Under the pieces are notes generated by a model, which searched no databases, was not told where the DNA came from, and worked only from the letters and a program-made list of their open reading frames with translations. A DNA stretch of 64,000 bases from Veillonella sp. 3310. GTDB lineage: Bacteria > Bacillota > Negativicutes > Veillonellales > Veillonellaceae. Below are positions 53,173-62,448 of the stretch, piece by piece. The position numbers and the translations under genes are program-made. The stretch is from assembly GCF_003999875.1 (NCBI RefSeq), contig NZ_RQVJ01000002.1:1-64000 (forward strand). The letters are read 5' to 3'. Position 1 is the first letter of the stretch, and every line of letters starts with the position of its first letter.

Positions 53173-53209
53173 GCTTTTAGTATAACATAGTTTATAGGTA
53201 TATTACAAT

Positions 53210-53276
53210 CGTCTCTTGCTTGGCTATGTAGCCTGTGGCGCTCGTAACTAGCATAAGGGAAAAGCACGATGCTTCT
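53210..53276. repeat. Decayed copy of the EcfT end and hairpin left arm
   Basis: CGTCTCTTGCTTGGCTATGTAGCCTGTGGCG and AAGGGAAAAGCACGATG resemble 52660-52726 with scattered changes. Confidence 0.7.
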
Positions 53277-53320
53277 CTGTTGATGATTGTCACGTTCAAA
53301 CAATACTGTATAAAGCAAAT

Positions 53321-53390
53321 AAAGAGCACGGCACATTCCTTCAGAAACGGTATTTCATAATGTTTCTTCAGGAACATGCCGTGCTCTTTT
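53321..53390 (+). repeat. Dispersed hairpin repeat, copy 3
   Basis: AAAGAGCACGGC and GCCGTGCTCTTT arms with AAACGGTATTTCATAATGTTT. It sits between two decayed halves of another copy (53252-53266 and 53443-53466). Confidence 0.8.
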
Positions 53391-53728
53391 AGGATGAGTG
53401 TAATTATGATACAAGTGAACGTGACATTTCCTTAGTGTATTTGGGGGCACACCGTGCTCTTCTTGGGTTTGTGTGATTTTAGTTAGTAAGGGGGCCACAA
53501 AGGCTGCTACGTCTAATTGCGTTCCTTGAGGGGACAGATTGTGACGGTATCATCTGTGAATTTGCGTGTTACTTGATTTTCTTTGGAGTTGTGTTAGTTC
53601 TTTTGTTGTAGATTTGCATCTTTTTAATAATAACTTTCAAAATTATTCCTTGAGCACTTGAAATGGACACGGCTGTTAGTGCTATAATAGAATGAGGTAA
53701 GTTCGTGCAGGGGTTGAAAGGAGAATTG
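53391..53728. other. Repeat remnants, no gene seen
   Basis: Bases 53441-53535 match 52761-52855 (GGGGGCACACCGTGCTCTTCTTG, TTAGTTAGTAAGG). The rest is AT-rich and leads to the next gene, with a possible -10 (TATAAT, 53682-53687). Confidence 0.6.
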
Positions 53729-54223
53729 ATGGATTATAAAGTAGCAGCTTCTTTTTGGACAGAGAAGGATAAAACTGCAAGAAAGATGGACCCACGTGAA
53801 TTGCATGTTGAGATTGTTGATTTTTTGAAGGCCCATCATACGTGTGCTTTGGCGACGCATAGTGAAACGGGTGTACGTTGCACACCATTATCATATACTG
53901 TGCATGGTGGATACATTGATATCTTCTCTGAAGGTGGTGAGAAATTCTTTCATTTAGAAGAAGATAAAAATGTATCTCTTACAGTGTTTGATTCTTATGA
54001 GGGTCCAGGTACAGCGAAGAGTGTTCAGATTGAAGGCGTAGCCACTGTGCTAGGTCCTGATGATGAAGAGTATGCTAAGGTACTAACAGAAATTGGTATG
54101 GAAAAATTATTAGACCGTGATGATGCATTATACTTGATTCGTGTGAAATCGAATGAGATTGTTTATTTGAATGGTTCCTTGCGAGCACGTGGCTATTATA
54201 TTCGTCAAGTCTTAGCGAGATAG
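53729..54223 (+). CDS. Pyridoxamine 5'-phosphate oxidase-like flavin-binding protein
   Basis: 164 residues with a split-barrel fold of the PNPOx-like type: HVEIVDFLKAHHTCALATHS, TPLSYTVHGGYIDIFSEGGEKFFHLEEDKNVSLTV. Such proteins bind FMN or F420-like cofactors and often reduce or detoxify small molecules. AAAGGAG lies before ATG 53729; the upstream GTG frame adds eight residues that overlap it. No partner genes; exact reaction unknown. Confidence 0.8.
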   Translation: MDYKVAASFWTEKDKTARKMDPRELHVEIVDFLKAHHTCALATHSETGVRCTPLSYTVHGGYIDIFSEGGEKFFHLEEDKNVSLTVFDSYEGPGTAKSVQIEGVATVLGPDDEEYAKVLTEIGMEKLLDRDDALYLIRVKSNEIVYLNGSLRARGYYIRQVLAR

Positions 54224-54272
54224 GGTAGATTCTTTTTGCACATCTGCGTCAAGTATGATACAATAAGTAAAG

Positions 54273-54307
54273 ACCGCCGTTAGAGGTTTCATCTAACGGT
54301 GGTTTTT
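54273..54307 (+). terminator. Terminator before the cyclophilin gene
   Basis: ACCGCCGTTAGA and TCTAACGGTGGT arms around GGTTTCA, followed by TTTT. Confidence 0.85.
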
Positions 54308-54329
54308 ATTTTAGAAATGGAGATAATTA

Positions 54330-54956
54330 ATGAATATACAACGTATCTTACTGAGTGCACTATTAGGAGCAACATTAGTAGTGACAGCTGCTTGTGGTAC
54401 TGATGCAGCTCAGCAAGCAAAATCTGAAGTAGGTAAAGACGTGAAAGTGGAAGCAAAGATGCCTAGCTTTGATGCCACACCAATTGCTGATGAATATGCT
54501 ACGATTCATACGAATAAAGGTGATATCAAAGTGCGTCTGTATGGTAGCAAGGCACCTATCACTGTGAAAAACTTTAAAAGTTTAATTGAACAAGGATACT
54601 ACAATAATTTAACCTTTCACCGTGTTATCGATGGTTTTATGATCCAAGGTGGAGATAATAAAAAGGGCGGCCCTGGGTATACGATTCCTGATGAAGTGAG
54701 TAATGATTTACACTTTAATAAAATGGGTATCTTGGCTATGGCCAATGCGGGTCCAAATACAGGGAATGCGCAGTTCTTTATTACTGTGGCACCAACGCCT
54801 TGGTTAGATAATAAACACACCATCTTTGGAGTAGTTGTACAGGGCATGGATGTGGTAGAAGCCATCAGTCGTGTACCACGAGATAAGCGAGATACACCGA
54901 AAGAACCAGTGGTGATTCAATCTGTTGACTTAGCACCAATTCCAGCTGGTGAATAA
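54330..54956 (+). CDS. Cyclophilin-type peptidyl-prolyl isomerase, lipoprotein
   Basis: 208 residues. Lipoprotein signal with lipobox VTAAC (Cys at about residue 22), a linker, then a compact cyclophilin domain: NFKSLIEQGYYNNLTFHRVIDGFMIQGGD with the catalytic arginine, GILAMANAGPNTGNAQFFIT, and PWLDNKHTIFGVVVQGMDVV. It helps fold proteins outside the inner membrane. It ends one base before the GIY-YIG gene. Confidence 0.9.
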   Translation: MNIQRILLSALLGATLVVTAACGTDAAQQAKSEVGKDVKVEAKMPSFDATPIADEYATIHTNKGDIKVRLYGSKAPITVKNFKSLIEQGYYNNLTFHRVIDGFMIQGGDNKKGGPGYTIPDEVSNDLHFNKMGILAMANAGPNTGNAQFFITVAPTPWLDNKHTIFGVVVQGMDVVEAISRVPRDKRDTPKEPVVIQSVDLAPIPAGE

Positions 54957-54957
54957 G

Positions 54958-55230
54958 ATGGAAGAAAAGTTTTATACCTATATGGTGCGTTGTGCAGATG
55001 GATCTCTTTATACTGGCTGGACTACGGACTTAGAGAAACGCATACGAGCCCATAATGGTGAAATTAAAGGGGGAGCCAAGTATACACGAGGTCGTAGACC
55101 GGTCACTTTGGTGTGGAGTACAGCTTTCAGTAGAAAGCAAGATGCTCAATCCATGGAACAGCAAGTGAAGCGCATGGAACGGTCCCAAAAAGATGCCCTC
55201 ATTGCGGCAAGTTGTGATATAATGAAATGA
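54958..55230 (+). CDS. GIY-YIG domain protein (UPF0213/YhbQ-like)
   Basis: 90 residues. YTYMVRCADGSLYTGWTTDLEKRIRAHN is the GIY-YIG nuclease-like core with the conserved tyrosines and arginine; GGAKYTRGRRPVTLVW follows. The family has a single-domain nuclease fold and members may act on DNA. ATG 54958 gives the usual family start; a GTG at 54949 overlaps the previous gene. Confidence 0.85.
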   Translation: MEEKFYTYMVRCADGSLYTGWTTDLEKRIRAHNGEIKGGAKYTRGRRPVTLVWSTAFSRKQDAQSMEQQVKRMERSQKDALIAASCDIMK

Positions 55231-55266
55231 TACAGATAGTGCGTGAATACGAGAGGAGGAATGCTA

Positions 55267-55725
55267 ATGAAACGAGTCATTGTGTCCGTAAAAAGTACGC
55301 AACGTGATGCGGATGGAGAAGATACGGTGGTGGAATTAGTATCCTCTGGTAAGTATTATGAAACAGCTTTGGCGAAACATATTATTTATGATGAAAGTGA
55401 AGTCACTGGTTTGGGGAATACGAAAACGACAATTAAAGCCTATAAGGATTCGGTAGTACTCTTGCGAACTGGTGAATTTTCTATGCGCCATGAGTATCAA
55501 CTGGGGAAGACGAACATTGCAAGCTTAGAAACCCCATACGGGGCGGTAGAACTAGCTATGCTAACCCATGAATTAGACATAGATTTAAAAGATGGCAAGG
55601 GCCATATTTGTTTAGGATATGATATCTCTGTTGGTGGTGAATGGCAATTTTACAACCAACTATATGTAGAGATTCGGGAGGATGTACATTATGGACATGA
55701 AAGAAGTTTTGAAAGCAGCCATTAA
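55267..55725 (+). CDS. DUF1934 (YwiB-like) beta-barrel protein
   Basis: 152 residues: MKRVIVSVKSTQRDADGEDTVVELVSSGKYYE at the start and a lipocalin-like run of beta strands. In Gram-positive bacteria this family often lies directly before argS, as here. Function unknown. GAGGAGG is seven bases before ATG 55267. It overlaps argS by 35 bases. Confidence 0.8.
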   Translation: MKRVIVSVKSTQRDADGEDTVVELVSSGKYYETALAKHIIYDESEVTGLGNTKTTIKAYKDSVVLLRTGEFSMRHEYQLGKTNIASLETPYGAVELAMLTHELDIDLKDGKGHICLGYDISVGGEWQFYNQLYVEIREDVHYGHERSFESSH

Positions 55726-57355
55726 GGATGCTTTGCAGATAGCTCTGGAACAAGGAGAACTACCAGAAGGTACCTATCCAGAGGCACAGTTGGAAGTGCC
55801 TCCGCAGAAAGAATTTGGTGATTTTTCTACGAATATTGCTATGCAATCTGCACGGGTAGCGAAATCGAATCCAAGAGCGATCGCAGAAACGATCATTTCT
55901 CATATGAATTATGATTGGTTAACGCGTGCTGAAGTAGCAGGTGCTGGATTTATCAATTTCTTTTTAGCATCAGATGTGATTTACGATACTTTAAAAAATA
56001 TCTTAACTGTAGGTGAAACATACGGTAATGCTCCACTTCGTGAAGAAGATACAGTGCAAATCGAGTATGTCAGTGCCAACCCAACAGGTTTGTTACATGT
56101 AGGCCATGGTCGTGGTGCTGCCTATGGAAGTGCTTTGGTAAATTTAATGCGTGCAGCAGGTTATAATGTATTTGCTGAGTATTACATTAATGATGCAGGC
56201 AAACAAATCGATAACTTGGCGGCCTCTGTGAATGCTCGCTATTTAGAATTGTTAGACATGAAACATGAGTTCCCTGAATCTGGCTATCGTGGTCAAGATG
56301 TCATCGATACAGCGCAAGAATTGATTAACTGGAGAGGTGATTTCTTCGCAGTGCTTCCAGAAGAAGAGCGTGTTCCATTCTTTAAAGAATTTGCTTTAAC
56401 AGAAAAATTAAATGGATTACGCAAAACATTGCGTAATTTCCGTGTTGGCTTTGACCGTTGGTTCAGTGAACGTAGTTTGCATAAAAGCGGTGAAATTCGT
56501 ACATTGGTGAATCAGCTTTTAGAATCTGGTGCTATGTACGAAAAAGATGGAGCTTATTGGTTGGCATCTATGCAATATGGTGATGACAAAGATCGCGTGG
56601 TTATCCGTGACAATGGAGAACCAACATACTTAGCCGCAGATATTGCGTACCACAAAGATAAATATGAACGTGGCTACAAACAATTAATTAACATTTGGGG
56701 TGCTGACCATCATGGTTATATTGCCCGTGTGAAAGCAGCTATGGAAGCGCTTGGATTCAATCCAGATAAACTAGAAGTTCTATTATTACAAATGGTATTC
56801 TTATACCGTGATGGAGAACTTGTAAAAATGTCTAAACGTACTGGTGAAACCATTACTTTAGATGAGTTAATCGAAGATGTAGGAGTAGATGCAGCAAGAT
56901 ACTTCTTCTTGATGCGTTCCTTAGATAGCCAATTGGACTTCGACATCAACTTGGCATCTTCTAAATCCAATGACAATCCGGTGTACTACATCCAATATGC
57001 GCATGCTCGTATTCACAGTATTTTTGGACAAGTAAAAGAGGCGGGTATTGCGTATGGCGATTGGGCGAATACATCTTTCACAGCATTGCAAAGTGAACAA
57101 GAAGTGGAATTGATTAAAAAATTAGCAGCCTACCCAGAAGAAATTCAGTTATCTGCTAATAATAAAGCCCCACATCGTATAGCTAAATACTTGTACGATC
57201 TAGCAAGTTTATTCCATTCCTTCTATAAACAAGGCCGTATCATGGGCGTTGACCCAGAATTGCAACAAGCTCGATTAGGCTTGATTACAGCAACTGCGCA
57301 TGTATTACAACATGGTCTTGGTATCTTAGGTATTTCCGCTCCTGAAAAAATGTAA
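55691..57355 (+). CDS. argS: Arginyl-tRNA synthetase
   Basis: Attaches arginine to its tRNA. About 554 residues. N-terminal additional domain (QLEVPPQKEFGDFSTNIAMQ), HIGH-type motif ANPTGLLHVGHGRGAAYG, KMSKS-like VKMSKRTGETITLDE and a C-terminal anticodon-binding helical domain. ATG 55691 has GGGAGG eight bases upstream; GTG 55682 and ATG 55697 are alternatives. Confidence 0.95.
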   Translation: MDMKEVLKAAIKDALQIALEQGELPEGTYPEAQLEVPPQKEFGDFSTNIAMQSARVAKSNPRAIAETIISHMNYDWLTRAEVAGAGFINFFLASDVIYDTLKNILTVGETYGNAPLREEDTVQIEYVSANPTGLLHVGHGRGAAYGSALVNLMRAAGYNVFAEYYINDAGKQIDNLAASVNARYLELLDMKHEFPESGYRGQDVIDTAQELINWRGDFFAVLPEEERVPFFKEFALTEKLNGLRKTLRNFRVGFDRWFSERSLHKSGEIRTLVNQLLESGAMYEKDGAYWLASMQYGDDKDRVVIRDNGEPTYLAADIAYHKDKYERGYKQLINIWGADHHGYIARVKAAMEALGFNPDKLEVLLLQMVFLYRDGELVKMSKRTGETITLDELIEDVGVDAARYFFLMRSLDSQLDFDINLASSKSNDNPVYYIQYAHARIHSIFGQVKEAGIAYGDWANTSFTALQSEQEVELIKKLAAYPEEIQLSANNKAPHRIAKYLYDLASLFHSFYKQGRIMGVDPELQQARLGLITATAHVLQHGLGILGISAPEKM

Positions 57356-57385
57356 TCAGAAGCATATAATTATTAGGGAGGCATC

Positions 57386-58996
57386 ATGTCAACAAAGTAT
57401 ATTTTCGTAACAGGTGGAGTCGTATCATCATTAGGTAAAGGCATTACTGCAGCATCCTTGGGACGTTTGTTGAAAAACCGTGGATATAAGGTGACAATTC
57501 AAAAATTTGACCCATATATCAATATTGACCCAGGTACAATGAGTCCCTATCAACATGGTGAAGTGTTCGTCACTGACGACGGTGCAGAAACTGACTTAGA
57601 TTTAGGTCACTATGAACGTTTCATCGACATTAACTTAGGTAAAACGTCCAATATCACGGCTGGTAAAGTGTATTGGTCTGTGATCAATAAAGAGCGTAAA
57701 GGTGAATATCTTGGCTCTACTGTGCAAGTTATCCCTCATATTACGAATGAAATTAAAAATGCTGTATTCCGCGTTGGTAAAGAAGATAATGCAGACGTGG
57801 TGATCACAGAAATCGGCGGTACTGTAGGTGATATTGAAAGCTTACCATTCCTAGAAGCCATCCGCCAAGTGAAAAAAGAAGTCAACCGTGATGATGTGTT
57901 ATACATTCACGTAACATTGGTGCCATATATCAGCGCAGCAGGTGAGTTGAAAACAAAACCAACACAACATAGTGTGAAAGAACTTCGTGGCATCGGTATT
58001 CAACCAGATATTATCGTATGCCGTACAGAAAAAGAAATTTCTCGTGACATGAAAGATAAATTGGCATTATTCTGTGACGTAGACCCAGATGCTATTGTAG
58101 AAAACCGTACTTGTAGCACCATTTATGAAGTACCATTGATGATGCAAGATGAAGGATTAGATAGCATTGTAGTGCGCAAATTGAACCTAGAAGATCGTCC
58201 TGCAGATATGACAGAATGGAAAGAAATGGTTCATAAAATCTTGAACCCTAAGAAAGAGATTACGATTGCTCTTGTGGGTAAATACGTAGCATTACATGAT
58301 GCATACATTTCTGTAGCAGAAGCATTGGGGCATGCAGGGATCGTAGAAGACACTAAAGTGAATATTAAATGGGTTGACTCTGAAGCGGTAGAAGCAGAAG
58401 GTACTGATTTAGCGGAAGTATACAAAGATGTGGACGGCATTTTGGTGCCAGGTGGTTTCGGTTGCCGTGGCGTAGAAGGTAAAATTTCTACTATCCAATA
58501 TGCTCGCGAGCATAAAGTTCCGTTCCTTGGCATTTGCCTAGGTATGCAAACATCTGTGATGGAATTTGCTCGTTCCGTATTGGACATGAATGGCGCTACT
58601 TCCACAGAATTTGATGAAAGCTGTCAATTCCCTGTGATCGACTTAATGGACGACCAAGTAGATGTAGATGAAAAAGGCGGTACTATGCGTCTTGGCGTAT
58701 ATCCATGTAAAACAGTACCTGGTACAAAAGTACATGAAGCATACGGTGAAGACTTAATCTATGAACGCCATCGTCATCGTTGGGAATTCAACAATGCATA
58801 CCGTCAACAATTGACAGATGCAGGCTTGATTATCTCTGGTACATCTCCTGATAATCGTCTAGTAGAATGCGTTGAAGTAGCAGATCATCCTTGGTTCGTG
58901 GGCGTACAATTCCATCCAGAATTGAAATCCCGTCCAAACAATGCACATCCATTGTTCAAAGGATTTGTGAAAGCAGCTATCGATAATAAAAAATAA
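57386..58996 (+). CDS. pyrG: CTP synthase
   Basis: Makes CTP from UTP using glutamine. 536 residues: the amidoligase domain starts [22 protein letters not shown] and contains [37 protein letters not shown]. The class I glutaminase domain has [10 protein letters not shown] with the catalytic cysteine and FVGVQFHPE near the end. GGGAGGC precedes the ATG. A terminator follows. Confidence 0.97.
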   Translation: MSTKYIFVTGGVVSSLGKGITAASLGRLLKNRGYKVTIQKFDPYINIDPGTMSPYQHGEVFVTDDGAETDLDLGHYERFIDINLGKTSNITAGKVYWSVINKERKGEYLGSTVQVIPHITNEIKNAVFRVGKEDNADVVITEIGGTVGDIESLPFLEAIRQVKKEVNRDDVLYIHVTLVPYISAAGELKTKPTQHSVKELRGIGIQPDIIVCRTEKEISRDMKDKLALFCDVDPDAIVENRTCSTIYEVPLMMQDEGLDSIVVRKLNLEDRPADMTEWKEMVHKILNPKKEITIALVGKYVALHDAYISVAEALGHAGIVEDTKVNIKWVDSEAVEAEGTDLAEVYKDVDGILVPGGFGCRGVEGKISTIQYAREHKVPFLGICLGMQTSVMEFARSVLDMNGATSTEFDESCQFPVIDLMDDQVDVDEKGGTMRLGVYPCKTVPGTKVHEAYGEDLIYERHRHRWEFNNAYRQQLTDAGLIISGTSPDNRLVECVEVADHPWFVGVQFHPELKSRPNNAHPLFKGFVKAAIDNKK

Positions 58997-59020
58997 GACA
59001 TAATGAGTGTGTCATAAAGA

Positions 59021-59066
59021 AAGGACTGTAACAGAATACAATAGATTCTGGTTGCAGTCCTTTTTA
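59021..59066 (+). terminator. Terminator of pyrG
   Basis: AAGGACTG and CAGTCCTT arms with inner AGAAT/ATTCT pairing, followed by TTTTT. Confidence 0.85.
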
Positions 59067-59134
59067 TAAGATTTTTATAAAAATGATGAATGTTAGAGGC
59101 GTCTGTATATTTTGTGCTAGAAGGTGGTGATGAC

Positions 59135-59740
59135 ATGGTGTTGCAAAATAAATTGGGAATTAATAATTCGGTAGAACTTGCTAAAGAGGAAGAGCGGATT
59201 AGTAAAAAGAAAGCTTTAGATTTATTTGATGGTACAGCGTTAGCTATGTATCCCGTAGGTTCTTTTGTACAATTAGCTGCGATACATAGATATTTGTTTG
59301 AAGATATCTATGACTTTGCGGGAAAAGTTAGAACGGTAAATATGGCAAAAGGAAATTTCCGGTTTGCACCTGTTATGTATTTACAGGCAGCCCTTGAAAG
59401 TATAGAGAACATGCCACAATCTACATTTGATGAGATTGTTGAAAAATATGTGGAGATGAACGTGGCACATCCTTTCAGAGAAGGCAATGGAAGAAGCGCT
59501 AGAATCTGGCTGGACCTAATGTTGAAAGATGAACTACATCTTGTTGTAGATTGGAGCTTAGTGGATAAAGAGGATTATTTACTAGCTATGGAACGGAGCC
59601 CTATTAAAGATACTGAAATCAAGTATCTCTTAAAAAGTGCCTTAACGGATCAAATAGATGATAGAACAGTATATATGAAGGGCATTGACCATAGTTATTA
59701 CTATGAAGGCTATACCTTGTATAAAATCGAAGAATTGTAG
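59135..59740 (+). CDS. Fic family protein, class III-like
   Basis: 201 residues, likely protein AMP-transferase. The catalytic motif is HPFREGNGRSARIW (near residue 122) and the flap region is NMAKGNFRFAPVMYL. The C-terminal segment HSYYYEGY carries an S-x3-E-G inhibitory motif, as in the compact self-inhibited NmFic group, so no separate antitoxin gene is needed. AAGGTGGTG precedes ATG 59135. It lies near toxin-like locus C. Confidence 0.88.
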   Translation: MVLQNKLGINNSVELAKEEERISKKKALDLFDGTALAMYPVGSFVQLAAIHRYLFEDIYDFAGKVRTVNMAKGNFRFAPVMYLQAALESIENMPQSTFDEIVEKYVEMNVAHPFREGNGRSARIWLDLMLKDELHLVVDWSLVDKEDYLLAMERSPIKDTEIKYLLKSALTDQIDDRTVYMKGIDHSYYYEGYTLYKIEEL

Positions 59741-59858
59741 GCTAACATCTGTAGAAGAAAATACAAAAAGAATACGATGTATATCAATTGTTGGAGCGAT
59801 ATGATGTGTATTATCTATTGTTTGATACAGCCGCCCTATTGTTTTTTATCCCAAACAG

Positions 59859-59867
59859 TGCTATACT
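59859..59867 (+). promoter_or_regulatory. Promoter of the locus C antisense RNA
   Basis: TGCTATACT at 59859-59867, with TTGTTT (59839-59844) as -35 and a 17-base spacer. Confidence 0.65.
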
Positions 59868-59873
59868 TGAGAC

Positions 59874-59985
59874 ATAAACAAGAAGAGCCGTCAACGTGTG
59901 CTGGCGTTAGGCTCATCTCAAATGGGTAAATTGATGAAGCCTAACGTATAGAGGGTGCGAACCTCTTTCGTTAGGCTTTATCATT
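59874..59985 (+). ncRNA. Predicted antisense antitoxin RNA, locus C
   Basis: Starts near 59874 with AGAAGAGCCGTCAACGTG then GGCGTTAGGCTCATCTC and ends at the shared GCCTAACG/CGTTAGGC terminator (59939-59976). It is convergent with the minus-strand toxin gene, as in loci A and B. Confidence 0.65.
59939..59976. terminator. Shared bidirectional terminator, locus C
   Basis: GCCTAACG and CGTTAGGC arms with inner AGAGG/CCTCT pairing around GGTGCGAA. Confidence 0.75.
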
Positions 59986-60067
59986 AATTGTTAAAGAAAC
60001 TAATGATTTGTACTATTAGCTTTAAAATTAAAATCAATACATTGATTTTTCTAAAAAACTTTTTCAT
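59984..60067 (-). CDS. Small hydrophobic basic toxin-like peptide, locus C
   Basis: 27 residues, MKKFFRKINVLILILKLIV at the start and SFFNN at the end. It is not similar in sequence to the peptides of loci A and B and is more basic at the N-terminus, yet the RNA scaffold is shared. TAGGAGGAGGTGG lies before the ATG, and TCCTATAGGA can hide it. Minus-strand TGTTATAAT (60145-60138) is the promoter. Confidence 0.72.
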   Translation of the reverse strand: MKKFFRKINVLILILKLIVQIISFFNN

Positions 60068-60137
60068 AGTACCACCTCCTCCTATAGGATAGGAAGAGAT
60101 GAGCCCAACGCACGTTGAAGACTCTTCTATAATTGCA

Positions 60138-60145
60138 TTATAACA
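60138..60145 (-). promoter_or_regulatory. Promoter of locus C toxin
   Basis: TGTTATAAT on the minus strand; the leader GAAGAGTCTTCAACGTGCG followed by TTGGGCTCATCTCTTCC is conserved with loci A and B. Confidence 0.6.
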
Positions 60146-60194
60146 GAATTTATTCGTATTGTGTATATATAAAGATAAAAAACACATGAGTCTA

Positions 60195-60223
60195 TTGACA
60201 AGCGACTTAAAATGCTATAGAAT
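60195..60223 (+). promoter_or_regulatory. Promoter of the leu operon
   Basis: Consensus TTGACA (60195-60200), 17-base spacer, TAGAAT (60218-60223). Confidence 0.7.
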
Positions 60224-60229
60224 AATCTT

Positions 60230-60472
60230 CAGTTAGATAAAGTAAATGCGATGAACAGGTATAAAGATATAGTTAGTTGCTTTCAGAGAGCTACTGGTCG
60301 GTGTGAAGTAGTAGAACGGTTATGTTGAAACTCCCCTGTGAGCAGCGATGGTGAAACTAAGTAGTCATCGACGGTAGTTCCGTTATAACTGTGAGAACCA
60401 ACTAGGGTGGGACCGTGTTATTGAAATGATAATGCCCCTTGATGTGCATGGCACATTGAGGGGCTTTTTTGT
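60230..60472 (+). promoter_or_regulatory. T-box riboswitch, leucine-type
   Basis: Leader RNA that senses uncharged tRNA. The T-box core AGGGTGGGACCGTG is at 60404-60417. Stem I shows CAGAGAGCTACTGGTCGGTGTGAA-type elements and the specifier region GAAA-CTC-CCCTGTGAGC, with CTC (Leu) at 60331-60333. The terminator GCCCCTTGATGTGC/GCACATTGAGGGGC with T run is at 60434-60471. Uncharged leucine tRNA would favour the antiterminator and turn on leuA. Confidence 0.88.
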
Positions 60473-60704
60473 ATCATAGGTTGATTAGTGTTTCTTACAT
60501 TTTACGATGAAATCTGTATAAGGTATACAGTACAAGTAAACTCTATTGGAATGTTCTGATAGATGTAAGCATGGCTTACTAACAGTAGGATAGGCGGATG
60601 ATTATGACAAATAACCGCACTAAACAGTGTTAGAATCTGTAATGTACTACTAGGACAGACAGTATGTAAAATGTAAAAAATACGATACAACCAATACGTT
60701 ATAT

Positions 60705-60746
60705 AACGCCCCTAGGGATGCATAGACATCTCTGGGGGCGTTTTTC
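60705..60746 (+). terminator. Second strong terminator between the T-box and leuA
   Basis: AACGCCCC-AGGGATG pairs with CATCTCT-GGGGCGTT and is followed by TTTTT. It lies 160 bases before leuA. The 60473-60704 segment between the two terminators has no ORF or recognised element. Confidence 0.8.
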
Positions 60747-60905
60747 TATTCTCTGAAAGAAATCTCAGAGGGCAGGTACTTAAAACCACCATAGGAATGA
60801 TTTTAGCAAAGGTGAGATATGGAGGCCACATATTCAGTTTTTTTAGAATCATCCATTAGAATAGACATACGAACAGATATAGATTAGTCAGAAAGAGGAA
60901 TAACC

Positions 60906-62444
60906 ATGGATAACAGAATTTATTTTTTTGATACTACACTACGTGATGGGGAGCAAACTCCAGGAGTTTCCCTTCAAACACCAGAAAAAGTAGAAATTGC
61001 ACAAGCTCTTGTGCGCCTTGGGCTAGATGTCATCGAAGCTGGTTTCCCAGCGGCGTCGGAAGGTGACTTTGAAGCGGTATCTACCATTGCTAAAGAAGTA
61101 CGCGGATGTACTATCGCAGCATTGGCTCGATCCAATGAAAATGACGTGACAAAAGCAGCAGAAGCACTAGTAGGAGCAGAGCGCAGTCGTCTTCATGTGT
61201 TTATCGCTACTAGCGATATTCATCTTGAATATAAATTGAAAAAGACTCGTGAAGAAGTGTTAGATATTGTGAAACACATCCTTGAATTTGCAAAAGGTAA
61301 ATTCGATGAAATCGAGTTCTCCGCAGAAGATGCGTCTCGTACAGATTTAGATTATCTATGTCGTGTCTTTGAAGTGGCTATTGAAGGTGGAGCTTCTATC
61401 TTGAATGTACCAGATACAGTAGGCTACATGACACCAGAAGAGTTCGGTAATCGTATTCGCTACATCAAAGAACATACGAAAGGTATAGAAAAGGCAATCA
61501 TCAGTGTACACTGTCATAATGACTTAGGCCTTGCTAATGCGAACACATTGGCAGCTATCGAAGCGGGGGCTCGTCAAGTGGAATGTACAATGAATGGCTT
61601 GGGAGAACGAGCTGGTAATGTGGCTATCGAAGAAGTGGTGATGGCTATTAAAACACGTCATGACCATTATCCATTTGATGTACACATCGACACACCACTA
61701 TTCACACGTACTAGCAAATTGGTGAGCAAACTTTGCGGTGTTGCTGTATCACCTAATAAGGCTATCGTAGGTGCCAATGCCTTCGCTCATGAGTCCGGTA
61801 TTCATCAACATGGTATGTTAAATAATCCGACTACGTATGAAATCATGACTCCAGCTAGCGTAGGGGCAGAAAAAACGTCCATCGTATTGGGTAAACATTC
61901 CGGTCGTCATGCCTTTGAAGATCATCTAGTGAATCTAGGCTTTCAGTTAGAAGAAGAACGAGTGAATGAGTTATTCGTTCAATTCAAAGCCTTAGCAGAT
62001 AAGAAAAAACAGGTATACGATGAAGATATTTATGCCTTAGTGATGGATACAATGCATCATGAACAAGCATTCCATGTGGTACAACACGATTACCATTCCG
62101 ATCAAAATGGATACGTGCTTGCTAGCATTCGTGTATTAACACCAAATGGTGAACGTATGGATGCCGCTGTTGGTGATGGCCCAGTAGATGCTTCTTTCAG
62201 AGCTATCGAACGATTGGTGAACACACCATTTGTATTGGAAAACTTCCAAATCCGTTCCGTAACGGTAGGTAAGGATGCCCTTGGAGAAGCTGTGGTGAAA
62301 GTTAACTACAATGGTCGCAGATTCCAAGGCCGCGGTATTAGCACAGACATCGTAAAATCCAGTGTAAATGCATATATTAACGCAGTAAACGCAATTTATT
62401 TAGCAAAAGAATTAGAACAAGAGTTTGGAAACCAGGAGGGTTAA
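60906..62444 (+). CDS. leuA: 2-Isopropylmalate synthase
   Basis: First committed step of leucine synthesis: 2-oxoisovalerate plus acetyl-CoA. 512 residues. TIM-barrel catalytic domain with [38 protein letters not shown] and [23 protein letters not shown] follows; the C-terminal regulatory domain (about 390-500) binds leucine for feedback inhibition. Controlled by the upstream T-box. GAGGAATAACC precedes the ATG. Confidence 0.96.
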   Translation: MDNRIYFFDTTLRDGEQTPGVSLQTPEKVEIAQALVRLGLDVIEAGFPAASEGDFEAVSTIAKEVRGCTIAALARSNENDVTKAAEALVGAERSRLHVFIATSDIHLEYKLKKTREEVLDIVKHILEFAKGKFDEIEFSAEDASRTDLDYLCRVFEVAIEGGASILNVPDTVGYMTPEEFGNRIRYIKEHTKGIEKAIISVHCHNDLGLANANTLAAIEAGARQVECTMNGLGERAGNVAIEEVVMAIKTRHDHYPFDVHIDTPLFTRTSKLVSKLCGVAVSPNKAIVGANAFAHESGIHQHGMLNNPTTYEIMTPASVGAEKTSIVLGKHSGRHAFEDHLVNLGFQLEEERVNELFVQFKALADKKKQVYDEDIYALVMDTMHHEQAFHVVQHDYHSDQNGYVLASIRVLTPNGERMDAAVGDGPVDASFRAIERLVNTPFVLENFQIRSVTVGKDALGEAVVKVNYNGRRFQGRGISTDIVKSSVNAYINAVNAIYLAKELEQEFGNQEG

Positions 62445-62448
62445 TGTC

